This document shows positions 1-8,610 of a stretch of 64,000 nucleotides of DNA, piece after piece. Origin of the DNA: Hyphococcus sp. (GTDB lineage Bacteria; Pseudomonadota; Alphaproteobacteria; Caulobacterales; Parvularculaceae). The notes below the pieces were generated by a model. That model made no database searches. It was not told the DNA's origin and saw only the letters and a list, made by a program, of their open reading frames with translations. The DNA lies in contig JANQON010000007.1 in the NCBI GenBank assembly GCA_028289605.1, positions 62,001-126,000 of the forward strand. Reading direction: 5' to 3'. The translations under genes and the position numbers were made by a program. Numbering within the stretch: the first letter of the stretch is position 1; every line of letters starts with the position of its first letter.

Positions 1-1443
1 TCAGATCCCGACTGCGTTCCGCTCAATGTGTTCGCCGGCGAATCTGTCTCTCGCGCCACAGCCGACTACTATCGCATCCCGGCGCGACGGCGGCGCCTGA
101 CGACCAGCGAGCACATTGTTCGTCTTGCATTGGCCGGCGCCCTGTATCGGCTTGATGAGCGGGAAGCGCGCCTTGATGTCGGTTTGGAGTATCGCCGCGA
201 CAAAATAACCGACGGTCCGCCGCCGAACCATGTCGACAGGCTTGCTCTTGCAGAGTTTGAAATAGCGGGCTCGGACGGCGCAGTCGACTACACGGAGCTT
301 TTCGGCGTCGTCGATTTGCCGGTAACGCCCCCTGGAAGTTGGCTTGGGGCATTCGATTTCGGCGCCGACTTCCGGTTGACCCGGTGGTCGGGAGGCGGAC
401 TGATCGCTAATTTTGCGGGGGATGTATCATGGCGACCGACGGGAGGCGTAGAGCTGTACGCGTACGCCTTGAGAGGCGGCCGGGCCCCGAACGTCATTGA
501 ACTCTTCTCTAACGGGCCTAATGTCGCCTATGCGTTCGCTGATCCGTGTGCGATCGTTTTTTCCGCAATTGTCACTGAGAATTGCTCAACGCCAGGGCCA
601 TTGTCGACACCCGCCGGCTTCACGCAGGCGACCCCGCTCATCCGGGTCGAGTCAACCGGAAACCCGCGGCTTGATGCGGAGAACGTCCATTCGCGTCATT
701 TTGGGGTCGCAGTTGATTTTCAAGAGTTTATCAATCTTGGCGGCGACGCGTTACGGATAACCGCTGACTGGCGTTTCAATCGAATAGACAACGCAATCAG
801 TTTTGCCGACCAGACGGACGCCCTTTTCGACTGTTATGAAAGCGTCAACCTTTCCAGCCGCTTTTGCGGCGTCAATCCAGCCACGGGCAATCCGTTCATA
901 CGGCGAGACCCGTCGTCTGGGGCGCTTTTGCCGCTTGAAGCGACTTTTCTCAACAACGGCGTCATAACGAACAGCGGCCTCGACGCGACGCTTGCTTATC
1001 GATCTGAACTCGCATGGGCTCCGTTCGGACCGTCTTTGTCAGTAGACGTGCTTTATTCTTATACAAACAAGGCGACCAGGAGGGGATTCTTCGACGACAA
1101 GCCAATTGACCAAACCGGCCTCGCGAATTTCCCGCGCCACCAAGTGTACTCAACCGCAAGCCTCGAAACCGAGCGCTTCAAGACTCAATGGACCATTCGT
1201 CGTCGCGGCGCTGCGGAAACTGTTGCTGGATTGGATATCCCCGAGGCGCGACTGCCGCCCACCACCTATGTGGACGCCGGGTTTCAATTCAGGCCGTCCA
1301 ACGCCGTCATCGTGTACGCCGGCGTGGAAAACCTGTTCGACAAGGATTTGCCCATCGCCGCATTTGCAGAAGGCGGGTTTCTTGCGGCTTTTTATGACCC
1401 CATTGGGCGGCGCTATTTCGCCGGCGCCAAGGTCGAGTTCTGA
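1..1443 (+). CDS. TonB-dependent outer membrane receptor (5' partial)
   Basis: The reading frame is open to base 1, so the signal peptide and plug domain lie outside the window. What remains is about 480 residues of a 22-strand-type barrel. The first residues include CVPLNVF, a motif often seen near the plug/barrel boundary of TonB receptors. The body has alternating aromatic/polar strands and long loops, some with Cys pairs (for example DPCAIV...ENC). It ends in YFAGAKVEF, with the terminal Phe expected for BAM-dependent insertion. TonB receptors import siderophores, vitamins or glycans through the outer membrane; the substrate cannot be read here. A TetR gene follows 100 bases downstream, but it more likely belongs with the exporter behind it. 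Confidence 0.9.
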   Translation, partial: SDPDCVPLNVFAGESVSRATADYYRIPARRRRLTTSEHIVRLALAGALYRLDEREARLDVGLEYRRDKITDGPPPNHVDRLALAEFEIAGSDGAVDYTELFGVVDLPVTPPGSWLGAFDFGADFRLTRWSGGGLIANFAGDVSWRPTGGVELYAYALRGGRAPNVIELFSNGPNVAYAFADPCAIVFSAIVTENCSTPGPLSTPAGFTQATPLIRVESTGNPRLDAENVHSRHFGVAVDFQEFINLGGDALRITADWRFNRIDNAISFADQTDALFDCYESVNLSSRFCGVNPATGNPFIRRDPSSGALLPLEATFLNNGVITNSGLDATLAYRSELAWAPFGPSLSVDVLYSYTNKATRRGFFDDKPIDQTGLANFPRHQVYSTASLETERFKTQWTIRRRGAAETVAGLDIPEARLPPTTYVDAGFQFRPSNAVIVYAGVENLFDKDLPIAAFAEGGFLAAFYDPIGRRYFAGAKVEF

Positions 1444-1503
1444 GAAGATTCTTTAACTACCTGTTTTTGCACGCATTTATTCGACGGCGATTTAGGTATT
1501 GCT

Positions 1504-1557
1504 TGTTCAGAATACTTGTTCTAAAGCCAGAACAGCAATTCTGGAATGGCCGTTCTG
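1504..1557. promoter_or_regulatory. Cluster of CAGAA/TTCTG half-sites (candidate TetR operator)
   Basis: Five copies of the pentamer CAGAA or its complement (some as AGAAC/GTTCT variants) fall within about 55 bases in front of, and into, the TetR gene. They include a perfect inverted repeat TGTTCT-6 nt-AGAACA at 1517-1534 and an overlapping CAGAA-6 nt-TTCTG at 1528-1543. TetR proteins usually bind short inverted repeats next to their own gene, so autoregulation is the likely role. This is inference from spacing and symmetry. Confidence 0.45.
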
Positions 1558-2151
1558 ATGACGCTGCTGCCCTTGAAAGAGCCAACGGAAACTGATCTGG
1601 CGCTCAAAGAGCTATTCTGGCGTCGCGGATTCAACAACGCGTCCATTGAAGACGTTGTGAAAGCGACCGGCATGAATCGATATGCGCTCTACGGCGCATA
1701 TGGAGGAAAGCGCGACCTCTTTCTTGCCGCCCTCGACACCTACTATCACGAACGCAAGTCGGTTTTTCTCCGCAGTCTCAACGACCCCAACGCACCGCCG
1801 CTCGACGCCATACGGCGCGTTTTCGAATTCGCCATTTCGGAAATGGCGGAGCGCGGCGCCGGGTGCCTCCTGTGCAACGTGGCGACCGATGTGGCTCCGC
1901 ACGACGACGTGGTTGCGGAACGGATTGAAATTTACCTGGAAGAAATCCGCCTCGCGCATATTGAAGCGCTTTCCCGCGCCGAAGCGGCGGGCGAACTTAA
2001 TCCGAATGTAACGCCAGCGGACGGGGCCGCCCTGCTGATGGCTGTAAAAATTGGGCTTGGCGTGCATGCGCAACGAGGAGCGTCAAGCGCTGACATGCTG
2101 AGCACGTTGGAAGCAACGATGCGCGCATTGAAGAACGTGAGCGCCCAATGA
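1546..2151 (+). CDS. TetR/AcrR family transcriptional regulator
   Basis: A 201-residue protein of typical TetR length. The N-terminal helix-turn-helix is clear at about residues 17-60: ALKELFWRRGFNNASIEDVV followed by KATGMNRYALYGAYGGKRDL. The C-terminal ligand domain is helical, and a Cys pair (GCLLCN) sits in the region where many TetR proteins bind effectors. ATG codons at 1546 and 1558 are both possible; the second would leave the half-site cluster almost entirely upstream. The exporter gene follows 108 bases later on the same strand, so this is probably the local repressor of the exporter operon. The ligand is unknown. Confidence 0.88.
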   Translation: MAVLMTLLPLKEPTETDLALKELFWRRGFNNASIEDVVKATGMNRYALYGAYGGKRDLFLAALDTYYHERKSVFLRSLNDPNAPPLDAIRRVFEFAISEMAERGAGCLLCNVATDVAPHDDVVAERIEIYLEEIRLAHIEALSRAEAAGELNPNVTPADGAALLMAVKIGLGVHAQRGASSADMLSTLEATMRALKNVSAQ

Positions 2152-2259
2152 GTTTGAAGAATTGTTGTCGAATTTGATCAATCAGACACGTCTATCGCCC
2201 AAGATACTGCGTAAGCGCGTTAGCATCTGTCAAAGCCTGGTGAAATGAGGAGTTAAGCG

Positions 2260-4635
2260 ATGCCGGAACGTATCAAAGGTCTCGACAAGTTTGCAGTCGG
2301 CCTAGCATCTCTGGTCATTCGTTTACGCTGGCTCGTTATCGTAGCGGCGTTGGTCGGCGCGGGATACATTGCGACAGGCGCGCAACACCTCGCCTATTCG
2401 AACAATTACCGCACTTTTTTTTCCGAGGATAATCCCGAGCTCAAGAATTTTGAAGAGTTTCAGGCAACCTACACAAAAAGCGACAACTTTCTGTTCGTCT
2501 TCGTGCCGAAAGACGGATCTGACATCTTTACAAACGAGAACCTCGCCGCCATCGGGGACTTCACCGAAAAAGCGTGGCAGCTTCCGTATGCAACGCGCGT
2601 TGATTCAATAACAAACTTTCAATTCACATACGCGATCGGCGACGAACTGATCGTTGAGGATCTGGTGCCCGATCCAGGCGCGAGCGCTGATGACGATCTC
2701 GCCAAACAAAAGGCGAATGCGCTTGCTGAACCCCTCCTTAACGGACAGTTGATTTCCAGCGACGCGGCGGTGACCGCCATTAACGTCGTTCTTACCTATC
2801 CTGAAGTTTCTCTCGCCGAAGTGCCGGAGGCTGTGGCGCAAGCGCGCGCCCTTCGCGCGGAAATTCTCAACGATCATCCGCAGTTCGACATTTATCTGAC
2901 CGGGACATCGATGTTGAACAACGCATTCGGCGAAGCGATTCAGTCTGACTTCACAACGCTGATACCGCTGATGATTGTGATCATCATTATCACAACCATC
3001 GTCGCGATCCGCTCCGTGTCCGCGACGTTTGCGACGGTGACGCTCGTGATCCTCTCGACCATGATCGCAATGGGCTGGGCGGGGGCCGTCGGGATCAAGC
3101 TCGCTGGCCCAAGCCCCAGCGCCACGATTGTAATTCTCACGCTGGCGATCGCCGACGCCATGCACATTCTAATCACCATGCGCAACGCGATGCGCGCAGG
3201 ACTTGCGAAACGTGACGCGATTATCGAGTCGGTTCGCGTAAACTTCCTCGCTGTTTCAATCACGTCGCTGACGACAATCGTCGGCTTCATGGCGCTAAAC
3301 TTTTCCGATTCCCCTCCATTCCGAGACTTCGGCAACATATCCGCCGTCGGCATTCTCGCGGCATGGGCGTTGTCGTTGACTTTTTTACCGGCCGTACTGT
3401 CCCTGCTTCCGCTGCGCGTAAAAGCAGTCGACAAAGCAGGTCAGGTCAGCATGTTGCGCGGGTTTGCGGATTTCGTGATCGCCCACAATCGAAAGCTGTT
3501 CCTTGTCTCCGGACTCGCGACGGTGGGCCTTATCGCAATGATTCCCCGAATTGAACTTTCCGATGAGTTCCGCAAGTACTTTGACACGCGTATTGAGTTT
3601 CGCAGCGACACAGATGCTGTCGTTGAGTATTTTGGTTTTTATCCAATGGAGTTTTCTGTGAAAGCCGGGGCGCCGAGCGGCGTCACCGACCCGGCGTATT
3701 TAAGAAAACTCGACGCGTTCACTGATTGGCTTCGCGCTCATCCGGATGTCGCACATGTGTATTCGGTCGCCGATATCATGAAACGGCTCAACAAGAATCT
3801 GAACGCCGACGACCCAAACTATTATCGTTTGCCGGATGATCCCGACTTGGCGGCGCAATACCTCTTGTTATTCGAGCTATCATTGCCCTACGGCCTCGAC
3901 CTGAATGACCGTATCAACATCGACAAATCAGCAACCCGCGTGACCGCCACGTTGGACGGCGATGTCGACACCAAGCGGGTTCGTCAGTTTCTCAAAGATT
4001 CCGATGCATGGTTCGATGAAAACGCACCGGACATCGAAGGGCCGGCGACCGGGCCGCAGGTCATGTTCACCTTCATCGCCCAACGCAATATTGAAAGCAT
4101 GATTACCGGCACGAGCATCGCGATTGTCGCCATCGCCTTCATTATGATGGCGGCTCTGCGCAGCGTTCCAATGGGGCTTCTCAGCATGGTTCCCAACGGG
4201 CTGCCAATCTTGGCGGGTTTCGGCGTTTGGGCGCTGGTCGTTGGCAAGGTCGGCTTTTCGGTCGCAGCGGTCGCATCTCTGTCGCTTGGCATTGTGATCG
4301 ACGATACCGTGCACTTCCTGACAAAATACATGCGCGCACGACGCGAGAAGCGCCTCGTCGCCGCCGACGCGATTCGCTACGCTTTTGAAACCGTCGGCGC
4401 CGCCATCATATTCAACACCGTCATCCTGGCCGCAGGGTTTGCTGTACTGACGTTTTCCGCCTTTCAAATCAACTCGGAGCTTGGTTTGATCACGACAATC
4501 ACGATCAGCTTGGCGCTCATTCTCGACTTCCTGTTGCTTCCGGGCCTTCTGATCCTGGTCGCCAAGGACAAAGGCCAAGACGCAGTCACCAATCAAGATC
4601 AAGGAGACATCCATGTTCAACAATATGCTCGGTAA
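2260..4635 (+). CDS. MMPL/RND superfamily exporter
   Basis: A 791-residue inner membrane protein with the duplicated RND layout. There is one TM segment near 20-40, a large periplasmic loop, five TM segments at about 235-385, a seventh near 410, a second periplasmic loop, and five TM segments at about 630-775. Conserved acidic residues sit in the fourth TM of each half (LAIADAMH near 298, GIVIDDTVHF near 678), as expected for proton coupling in HpnN/MMPL-type lipid exporters. AGGAG lies seven bases before the ATG. The gene overlaps the next by 23 bases, so the two are translationally coupled. The cargo is probably a lipid or other hydrophobic molecule, but it is not identifiable from sequence. 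Confidence 0.9.
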   Translation: MPERIKGLDKFAVGLASLVIRLRWLVIVAALVGAGYIATGAQHLAYSNNYRTFFSEDNPELKNFEEFQATYTKSDNFLFVFVPKDGSDIFTNENLAAIGDFTEKAWQLPYATRVDSITNFQFTYAIGDELIVEDLVPDPGASADDDLAKQKANALAEPLLNGQLISSDAAVTAINVVLTYPEVSLAEVPEAVAQARALRAEILNDHPQFDIYLTGTSMLNNAFGEAIQSDFTTLIPLMIVIIIITTIVAIRSVSATFATVTLVILSTMIAMGWAGAVGIKLAGPSPSATIVILTLAIADAMHILITMRNAMRAGLAKRDAIIESVRVNFLAVSITSLTTIVGFMALNFSDSPPFRDFGNISAVGILAAWALSLTFLPAVLSLLPLRVKAVDKAGQVSMLRGFADFVIAHNRKLFLVSGLATVGLIAMIPRIELSDEFRKYFDTRIEFRSDTDAVVEYFGFYPMEFSVKAGAPSGVTDPAYLRKLDAFTDWLRAHPDVAHVYSVADIMKRLNKNLNADDPNYYRLPDDPDLAAQYLLLFELSLPYGLDLNDRINIDKSATRVTATLDGDVDTKRVRQFLKDSDAWFDENAPDIEGPATGPQVMFTFIAQRNIESMITGTSIAIVAIAFIMMAALRSVPMGLLSMVPNGLPILAGFGVWALVVGKVGFSVAAVASLSLGIVIDDTVHFLTKYMRARREKRLVAADAIRYAFETVGAAIIFNTVILAAGFAVLTFSAFQINSELGLITTITISLALILDFLLLPGLLILVAKDKGQDAVTNQDQGDIHVQQYAR

Positions 4636-5440
4636 GGCGGCAAGCGTCGCATTTCTCACGCTGGCGACCATCTTTCCCGCCGCGGCGCAAGACGACGCCG
4701 TCGCGCGCGGAGATACGCCGGACTCTCAGAAGGGCTACGATATTTCAGCGCGCAGCGATCGCAGCGACAATGGTTTCAGCGACAGCAGAGTCGACGCCCG
4801 CATGGTGCTTAAGAACCGGGCGGGACAGGAAACCGTTCGCGAATTCTCATTTGCGACGCTCGAGAAAGAGAACGAAGGTGTCGGCGACAAATCCCTTGTC
4901 GTTTTTGGCTCGCCCCGCGACGTGGAAGGAACCGCCCTTCTGTCCCACGCCAACATCCTCGATCCGGATGATCAATGGCTATACCTGCCGGCCCTTAAGC
5001 GCGTGAAGCGAATCTCTTCGGCCAACAAGTCCGGTTCTTTTGTTGGATCTGAATTCGCGTTCGAGGATTTCACAATCACCGAGCTCAACAAATTTACATA
5101 CAAATACATCGGCGAAGAAGACCTCGACGGCATGATGACGGATGTTATCGAGCGATTTCCGCGATACGAAAACTCGGGCTATACGAAGCAAAAATCCTGG
5201 ATTGATCAAGAGATCTATCAAACCCGAAAAGTCGAGTTCTATGATCGCAAGGATGCCTTGCTGAAAACGCTGATTCTGTCGGACTATCGCGAATATGACG
5301 GTGTTTGGCGCGCCCACAGTCTGAAGATGGTGAATGCGCAAAACGGCAAAGAGACCGAGCTTGTCTACGGCGATTTCGAATTCAAAACCGGTCTCGGCGC
5401 AAACGATTTTGAGCAGGGCGTGCTGCGACGCTTGAGATAA
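4613..5440 (+). CDS. LolA-like outer membrane lipoprotein-sorting family protein
   Basis: A 275-residue protein with an N-terminal signal peptide cleaved near PAAAQ (about residue 25). The mature part matches the LolA-like family found beside MMPL exporters. It has a curved-sheet pattern, the segment DPDDQWLYLPALKRVKRIS, and later FEDFTITELNKFTYKYIG. Such proteins are thought to carry a lipid or acylated cargo across the periplasm. The start lies inside the end of the exporter gene and is preceded by AAGGAG. With the exporter and the barrel downstream it forms a three-layer envelope pathway. The family is fairly certain; the cargo is unknown. Confidence 0.85.
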   Translation: MFNNMLGKAASVAFLTLATIFPAAAQDDAVARGDTPDSQKGYDISARSDRSDNGFSDSRVDARMVLKNRAGQETVREFSFATLEKENEGVGDKSLVVFGSPRDVEGTALLSHANILDPDDQWLYLPALKRVKRISSANKSGSFVGSEFAFEDFTITELNKFTYKYIGEEDLDGMMTDVIERFPRYENSGYTKQKSWIDQEIYQTRKVEFYDRKDALLKTLILSDYREYDGVWRAHSLKMVNAQNGKETELVYGDFEFKTGLGANDFEQGVLRRLR

Positions 5441-5466
5441 AGCGCACAACGCGAAGGAACGTACAT

Positions 5467-6699
5467 ATGAATCGCGCACTCTCTTCCGCGGTCTTGGCGC
5501 TCTCGGTGTCTGCGCTCAGCACGCATGCAGCGGCCGGCGAATGGGATCTTGGCGCAGAGGTCGCCGGAGAATTGCGCTATTTTCCCAATGACCCTCTATT
5601 TCCGGGCCAGTTCGAGCATTTTCAGCCTTCTTTCACGGTGCAGCCCGACATTCGATGGGAATCCGGCGACCGCGCCCATCAGGTTGTCATCATCCCATTT
5701 GTACGGGTTGACGGCCAAGACGATGAGCGCACGCATTTTGACATGCGCGAAGCATACTATCGATACAATGCCGATAGCTGGTCGCTCACCGTCGGCGCTG
5801 CGAAAGTGTTCTGGGGGCGGACGGAGTCGCGTCATCTGGTAGACATCATCAATCAGACTGACGCCGTCGAAGATATTGACGAAGAGGATAAGCTAGGTCA
5901 GCCGATGGTGAACCTGACCCTTCTCAACGACTGGGGGACAGTCGACCTATTCGTGATGTCCGGATTTCGAACGCGAACATTTCCCGGCGTTGATGGACGT
6001 CCCCGCTTCGAGCTGCCGGTTGACAACGACGAGGTGATATTCGAGCGCGATTGGCGGCGCGGCGCGGTAGATGTGGCGGCTCGATATTCACACTATATCG
6101 GAAACTGGGATTTTGGCGTTTCCATTTTTCACGGAACGTCACGAGAGCCGCGATTCGCCATAGACTTGGCGAACACACGGATTTCGCCGGTTTACGACAA
6201 GATTACGCAAGGGGGTATCGACCTTCAGTATACAAAAGACGCGTGGTTATGGAAGCTTGAGGCCATTGTGCGCGAAGGGCACGGCGACACCTTCGCCGCC
6301 GCTGTGGGCGGATTTGAATATACCGTATATCAGATCTTTGGTTCGAGCGCAGACCTGGGACTTCTCGCCGAGTACCAATATGACGGCCGCGACGAAGGCT
6401 TGGTTCTGGAACCCTTCGGCCCCACGCTCGCGGCGCCCGTCACTTTTGGCGACAATGACGTCTTCGCCGGCGCTCGCCTCGCCTTAAACGACTTGCAGGA
6501 CACGGCGATCCTTGCCGGCGCCACCGTAGACACAAACGACGCCTTTATGGGCGTGTTTGTTGAAGCCGAACGCCGCTTCGGCCAAAACTGGACCGCAGAA
6601 CTGGAAGCGCGTCTTTTTTTGAACGCCGATCCGGGCAACGCCGCGTTCCCGCTTCGCGACGACGACTTCATTACGGCGCGGCTGACTCGCTACTTCTAA
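5467..6699 (+). CDS. Outer membrane beta-barrel protein of the MMPL/LolA-like operon
   Basis: A 410-residue protein with a signal peptide (cleavage near HAAAGEW, about residue 24), followed by repeated amphipathic strands. It ends in TARLTRYF, with the terminal Phe typical of outer membrane barrels. It resembles the DUF1302/alginate-export-like barrels that accompany MMPL exporters. It starts 26 bases after the LolA-like gene, with GAAGGAA upstream. The likely role is the outer membrane exit or receptor for the cargo of the exporter. The family assignment is by context and topology, not by a sharp motif. The gene converges with the cytochrome c gene, only 6 bases away. Confidence 0.78.
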   Translation: MNRALSSAVLALSVSALSTHAAAGEWDLGAEVAGELRYFPNDPLFPGQFEHFQPSFTVQPDIRWESGDRAHQVVIIPFVRVDGQDDERTHFDMREAYYRYNADSWSLTVGAAKVFWGRTESRHLVDIINQTDAVEDIDEEDKLGQPMVNLTLLNDWGTVDLFVMSGFRTRTFPGVDGRPRFELPVDNDEVIFERDWRRGAVDVAARYSHYIGNWDFGVSIFHGTSREPRFAIDLANTRISPVYDKITQGGIDLQYTKDAWLWKLEAIVREGHGDTFAAAVGGFEYTVYQIFGSSADLGLLAEYQYDGRDEGLVLEPFGPTLAAPVTFGDNDVFAGARLALNDLQDTAILAGATVDTNDAFMGVFVEAERRFGQNWTAELEARLFLNADPGNAAFPLRDDDFITARLTRYF

Positions 6700-6705
6700 T
6701 ACGCC

Positions 6706-7392
6706 CTATTCGGATATCGTTTTCAGATACGCAACAATGTCTGCGCGATCCTGCTCCTTCGGGATACCGGGAAAGATCATCCGATTGCCAGGCAAGTAGT
6801 CGTTGGGGGCCTCGAGAAAGGCGAACAAGGCGTCTTCCGTCCAGACAAAATCGGCTTCCGCATTGGCGGGGGAATAGTCGAATCCCTCTACGGCGCCCGC
6901 TTGGCGACCGACGATTCGATAAAGCGTCGGGCCGACCCGATTGCGTCCCTCCACGACCGTGTGACAGGCCTGACATTGGCCGTAGAGGCGCTTGCCTCTG
7001 GCCGGATCTCCCTGCAACGCCAGGAACGCGTCGCTATCGCCGCCAGGCGATTTCAAGGCGTCATCCCCGTTCGCTGCGACCTGCGTTGCGGCAGACTTCG
7101 TTTGCGTCGTAGCGGAAGTGATATTTGAGACTTTGGTCCGGTCCTGCGGCGCAGCATCAAACGTGTCCGCTATGGCCTCTTGGGATGCGACCGGCTGAGG
7201 CTCGGCAACGGTTTCCGGTCGCGACGGCGAGGCTGCGTGCGCGGGGGGCGCCTCACTCGGCGTTGCATAGGGCGCTTCGGCGTCCGATACCGCCGACGTC
7301 TCTTCAGCGTCGCCTTCCCGGCCGCATCCGGCGAGCAAAACAGAAATCGCAGCACCGGCGGCCATGAGTGTTTCCAAACGCCTTTTCGTCAT
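6706..7392 (-). CDS. c-type cytochrome lipoprotein
   Basis: A 228-residue protein. I chose the ATG at 7392 because the segment right behind it, MTKRRLETLMAAGAAISVLLAGC, is a lipoprotein signal with lipobox LLAGC (Cys23), and AAGGGAA lies upstream; the frame stays open further upstream without signal character. A low-complexity Ala/Pro/Ser/Thr linker of about 100 residues leads to a class I cytochrome c domain. Its heme site is C140-Q-A-C143-H144, and the axial Met lies in GNRMIFPGI. This is the small mitochondrial/cytochrome c2-like fold. Membrane-tethered electron transfer in the periplasm is likely. No oxidase or reductase gene is adjacent. Confidence 0.88.
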   Translation of the reverse strand: MTKRRLETLMAAGAAISVLLAGCGREGDAEETSAVSDAEAPYATPSEAPPAHAASPSRPETVAEPQPVASQEAIADTFDAAPQDRTKVSNITSATTQTKSAATQVAANGDDALKSPGGDSDAFLALQGDPARGKRLYGQCQACHTVVEGRNRVGPTLYRIVGRQAGAVEGFDYSPANAEADFVWTEDALFAFLEAPNDYLPGNRMIFPGIPKEQDRADIVAYLKTISE

Positions 7393-7478
7393 CCCCGAAT
7401 TCCCTTGTTTGTCATGAACCGAAAAAAAGCATCTTACGCGAGGTTCGCCGGGGAGGCGAATCCGGCGTGGTTCATGCT

Positions 7479-7490
7479 CGAGAATTCTCG
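7479..7490. promoter_or_regulatory. 12-bp perfect palindrome upstream of cytochrome c gene
   Basis: CGAGAATTCTCG reads identically on both strands. It lies about 87 bases before the cytochrome c start and 48 bases beyond the LuxR-type regulator stop. A regulator binding site is possible; chance occurrence is not excluded. Confidence 0.25.
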
Positions 7491-7537
7491 CAAACAAAAA
7501 AGGCGGAGTGGCCAACGAGCGGCGACGCGTTGAGCGA

Positions 7538-8509
7538 TCAGGCGGCGGCCAGCAATACCAGACGCACGAGTTCCGCCTGGCGGGACACCCCTGTCTTGGC
7601 GAATACGTTCTTCAGGTATGTGCGCGCCGAACTCACGGAAACTCCCGCCGTGTCCGCCGCGTCGTCAACACTGCCGCCGCTGACGAGACCAAACACCACA
7701 CGAGATTCGCTCGGCGTCAGATTGAGCGCCGTCGCAATCTGCTCCGGAGATGAGATCGGTTTCCGTCGCGGGTCCGAAATAATCAGGGTGATATGAGAGG
7801 CGCTGTCCTGAGGTCGCACCGCTGAGACCACAATCGGCTCCGCGATCTCCGGGTGGGTGAACCGGAACACGCTGCGCTCGTGCGTGTTTGCATCCGTGGA
7901 AATGACGTCCTGTAGAAATTCCTTGAAGTTCTTGGTTTCAACCGGAACAACGGAGCGCAGCTCTTTATCAGGCCCCAACTGAAAAAACCCGCTATTCTTC
8001 AAGAGACTTTCGGCCGGTTCATTCGCGTACAGTACTTTTCCGCTTAAATCGACGGATGCGATTGCAGCATTCATCTTCTCGATAGCGTCAAGCGTGATGT
8101 CGGCAATGCTGTGCATCCTCCGCAGGTTGAATTCACGAATTGCTTCATAAACGCCAAGCTTGAGGGAATCTCGCTCCGCCGGTTTCGTGAAGAAACGAAA
8201 GACGCCAGCCTCGTTGACCGCTTTGAGCGCCGAATCAAGATCGGCCTCGCCGGAAAGCAGCATGTAAATGCTGTCAGGCGCGAAAGCCCGCATTTGCGTA
8301 ATAAGCTGAAGCCCTGTTGTCGCACCCATGCGCAAGTCGGTCAGAACCAGCTCCGCCGGATCGTCGCGATGGGCTTCGAGCGCTTTTTTTGGGGACCCAA
8401 AATAGCTCGCACTGATCGGGAGGTCGGCGTCCGCGATCACAAGGCGCACCTGGTCAAGCGCCAGCGGATCGTCATCCACGCAAATCATGCGGGCGGAACC
8501 TGCGGTCAT
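7538..8509 (-). CDS. Response regulator with receiver, PAS-like and LuxR-type HTH domains
   Basis: A 323-residue protein. Residues 5-120 form a CheY-like receiver with the acidic pocket CVDDDP, phospho-acceptor D58 (VLTDLRMG) and the conserved Lys in FFTKP. Residues about 140-235 (AIEKMNAAIASVDLSGKVLY onward) look like a PAS fold. Residues about 255-320 are a LuxR/GerE helix-turn-helix (LTPSESRVVFGLVSGGS...SVSSARTYLKNVFAKTG). It is therefore a DNA-binding output of a two-component system with an extra sensor module, an uncommon arrangement. It diverges from a receiver-kinase gene with 101 bases between, suggesting co-regulation. The cognate kinase is probably one of the two nearby. Confidence 0.88.
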   Translation of the reverse strand: MTAGSARMICVDDDPLALDQVRLVIADADLPISASYFGSPKKALEAHRDDPAELVLTDLRMGATTGLQLITQMRAFAPDSIYMLLSGEADLDSALKAVNEAGVFRFFTKPAERDSLKLGVYEAIREFNLRRMHSIADITLDAIEKMNAAIASVDLSGKVLYANEPAESLLKNSGFFQLGPDKELRSVVPVETKNFKEFLQDVISTDANTHERSVFRFTHPEIAEPIVVSAVRPQDSASHITLIISDPRRKPISSPEQIATALNLTPSESRVVFGLVSGGSVDDAADTAGVSVSSARTYLKNVFAKTGVSRQAELVRLVLLAAA

Positions 8510-8547
8510 CTTTTAGAGGTCCTTCAACGCTTAGCCGACGCCAGTTC

Positions 8548-8601
8548 TTGATTAATCAAACGATAACAATGGGATCGTAAATATTTCATGATCGACGATC
8601 A
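8548..8601. promoter_or_regulatory. Divergent promoter region with two palindromes
   Basis: The 101-base gap between the LuxR-type regulator and the receiver-kinase holds TTGATTAATCAA (8548-8559, perfect 12-mer) and TGATCG-A-CGATCA (8589-8601, perfect around one central base). They are 29 bases apart, and the second lies 10 bases before the kinase ATG, a position suited to repression or autoregulation. A LuxR-type dimer could bind either; this is inference. Confidence 0.4.
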
Positions 8602-8610
8602 GGTTTAGTC

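Noticed and set aside
3928-4671. Minus-strand frame opposite the MMPL exporter
   Set aside because: Asp/His/Arg-rich shadow of the exporter's hydrophobic codons; no start signal or motif.
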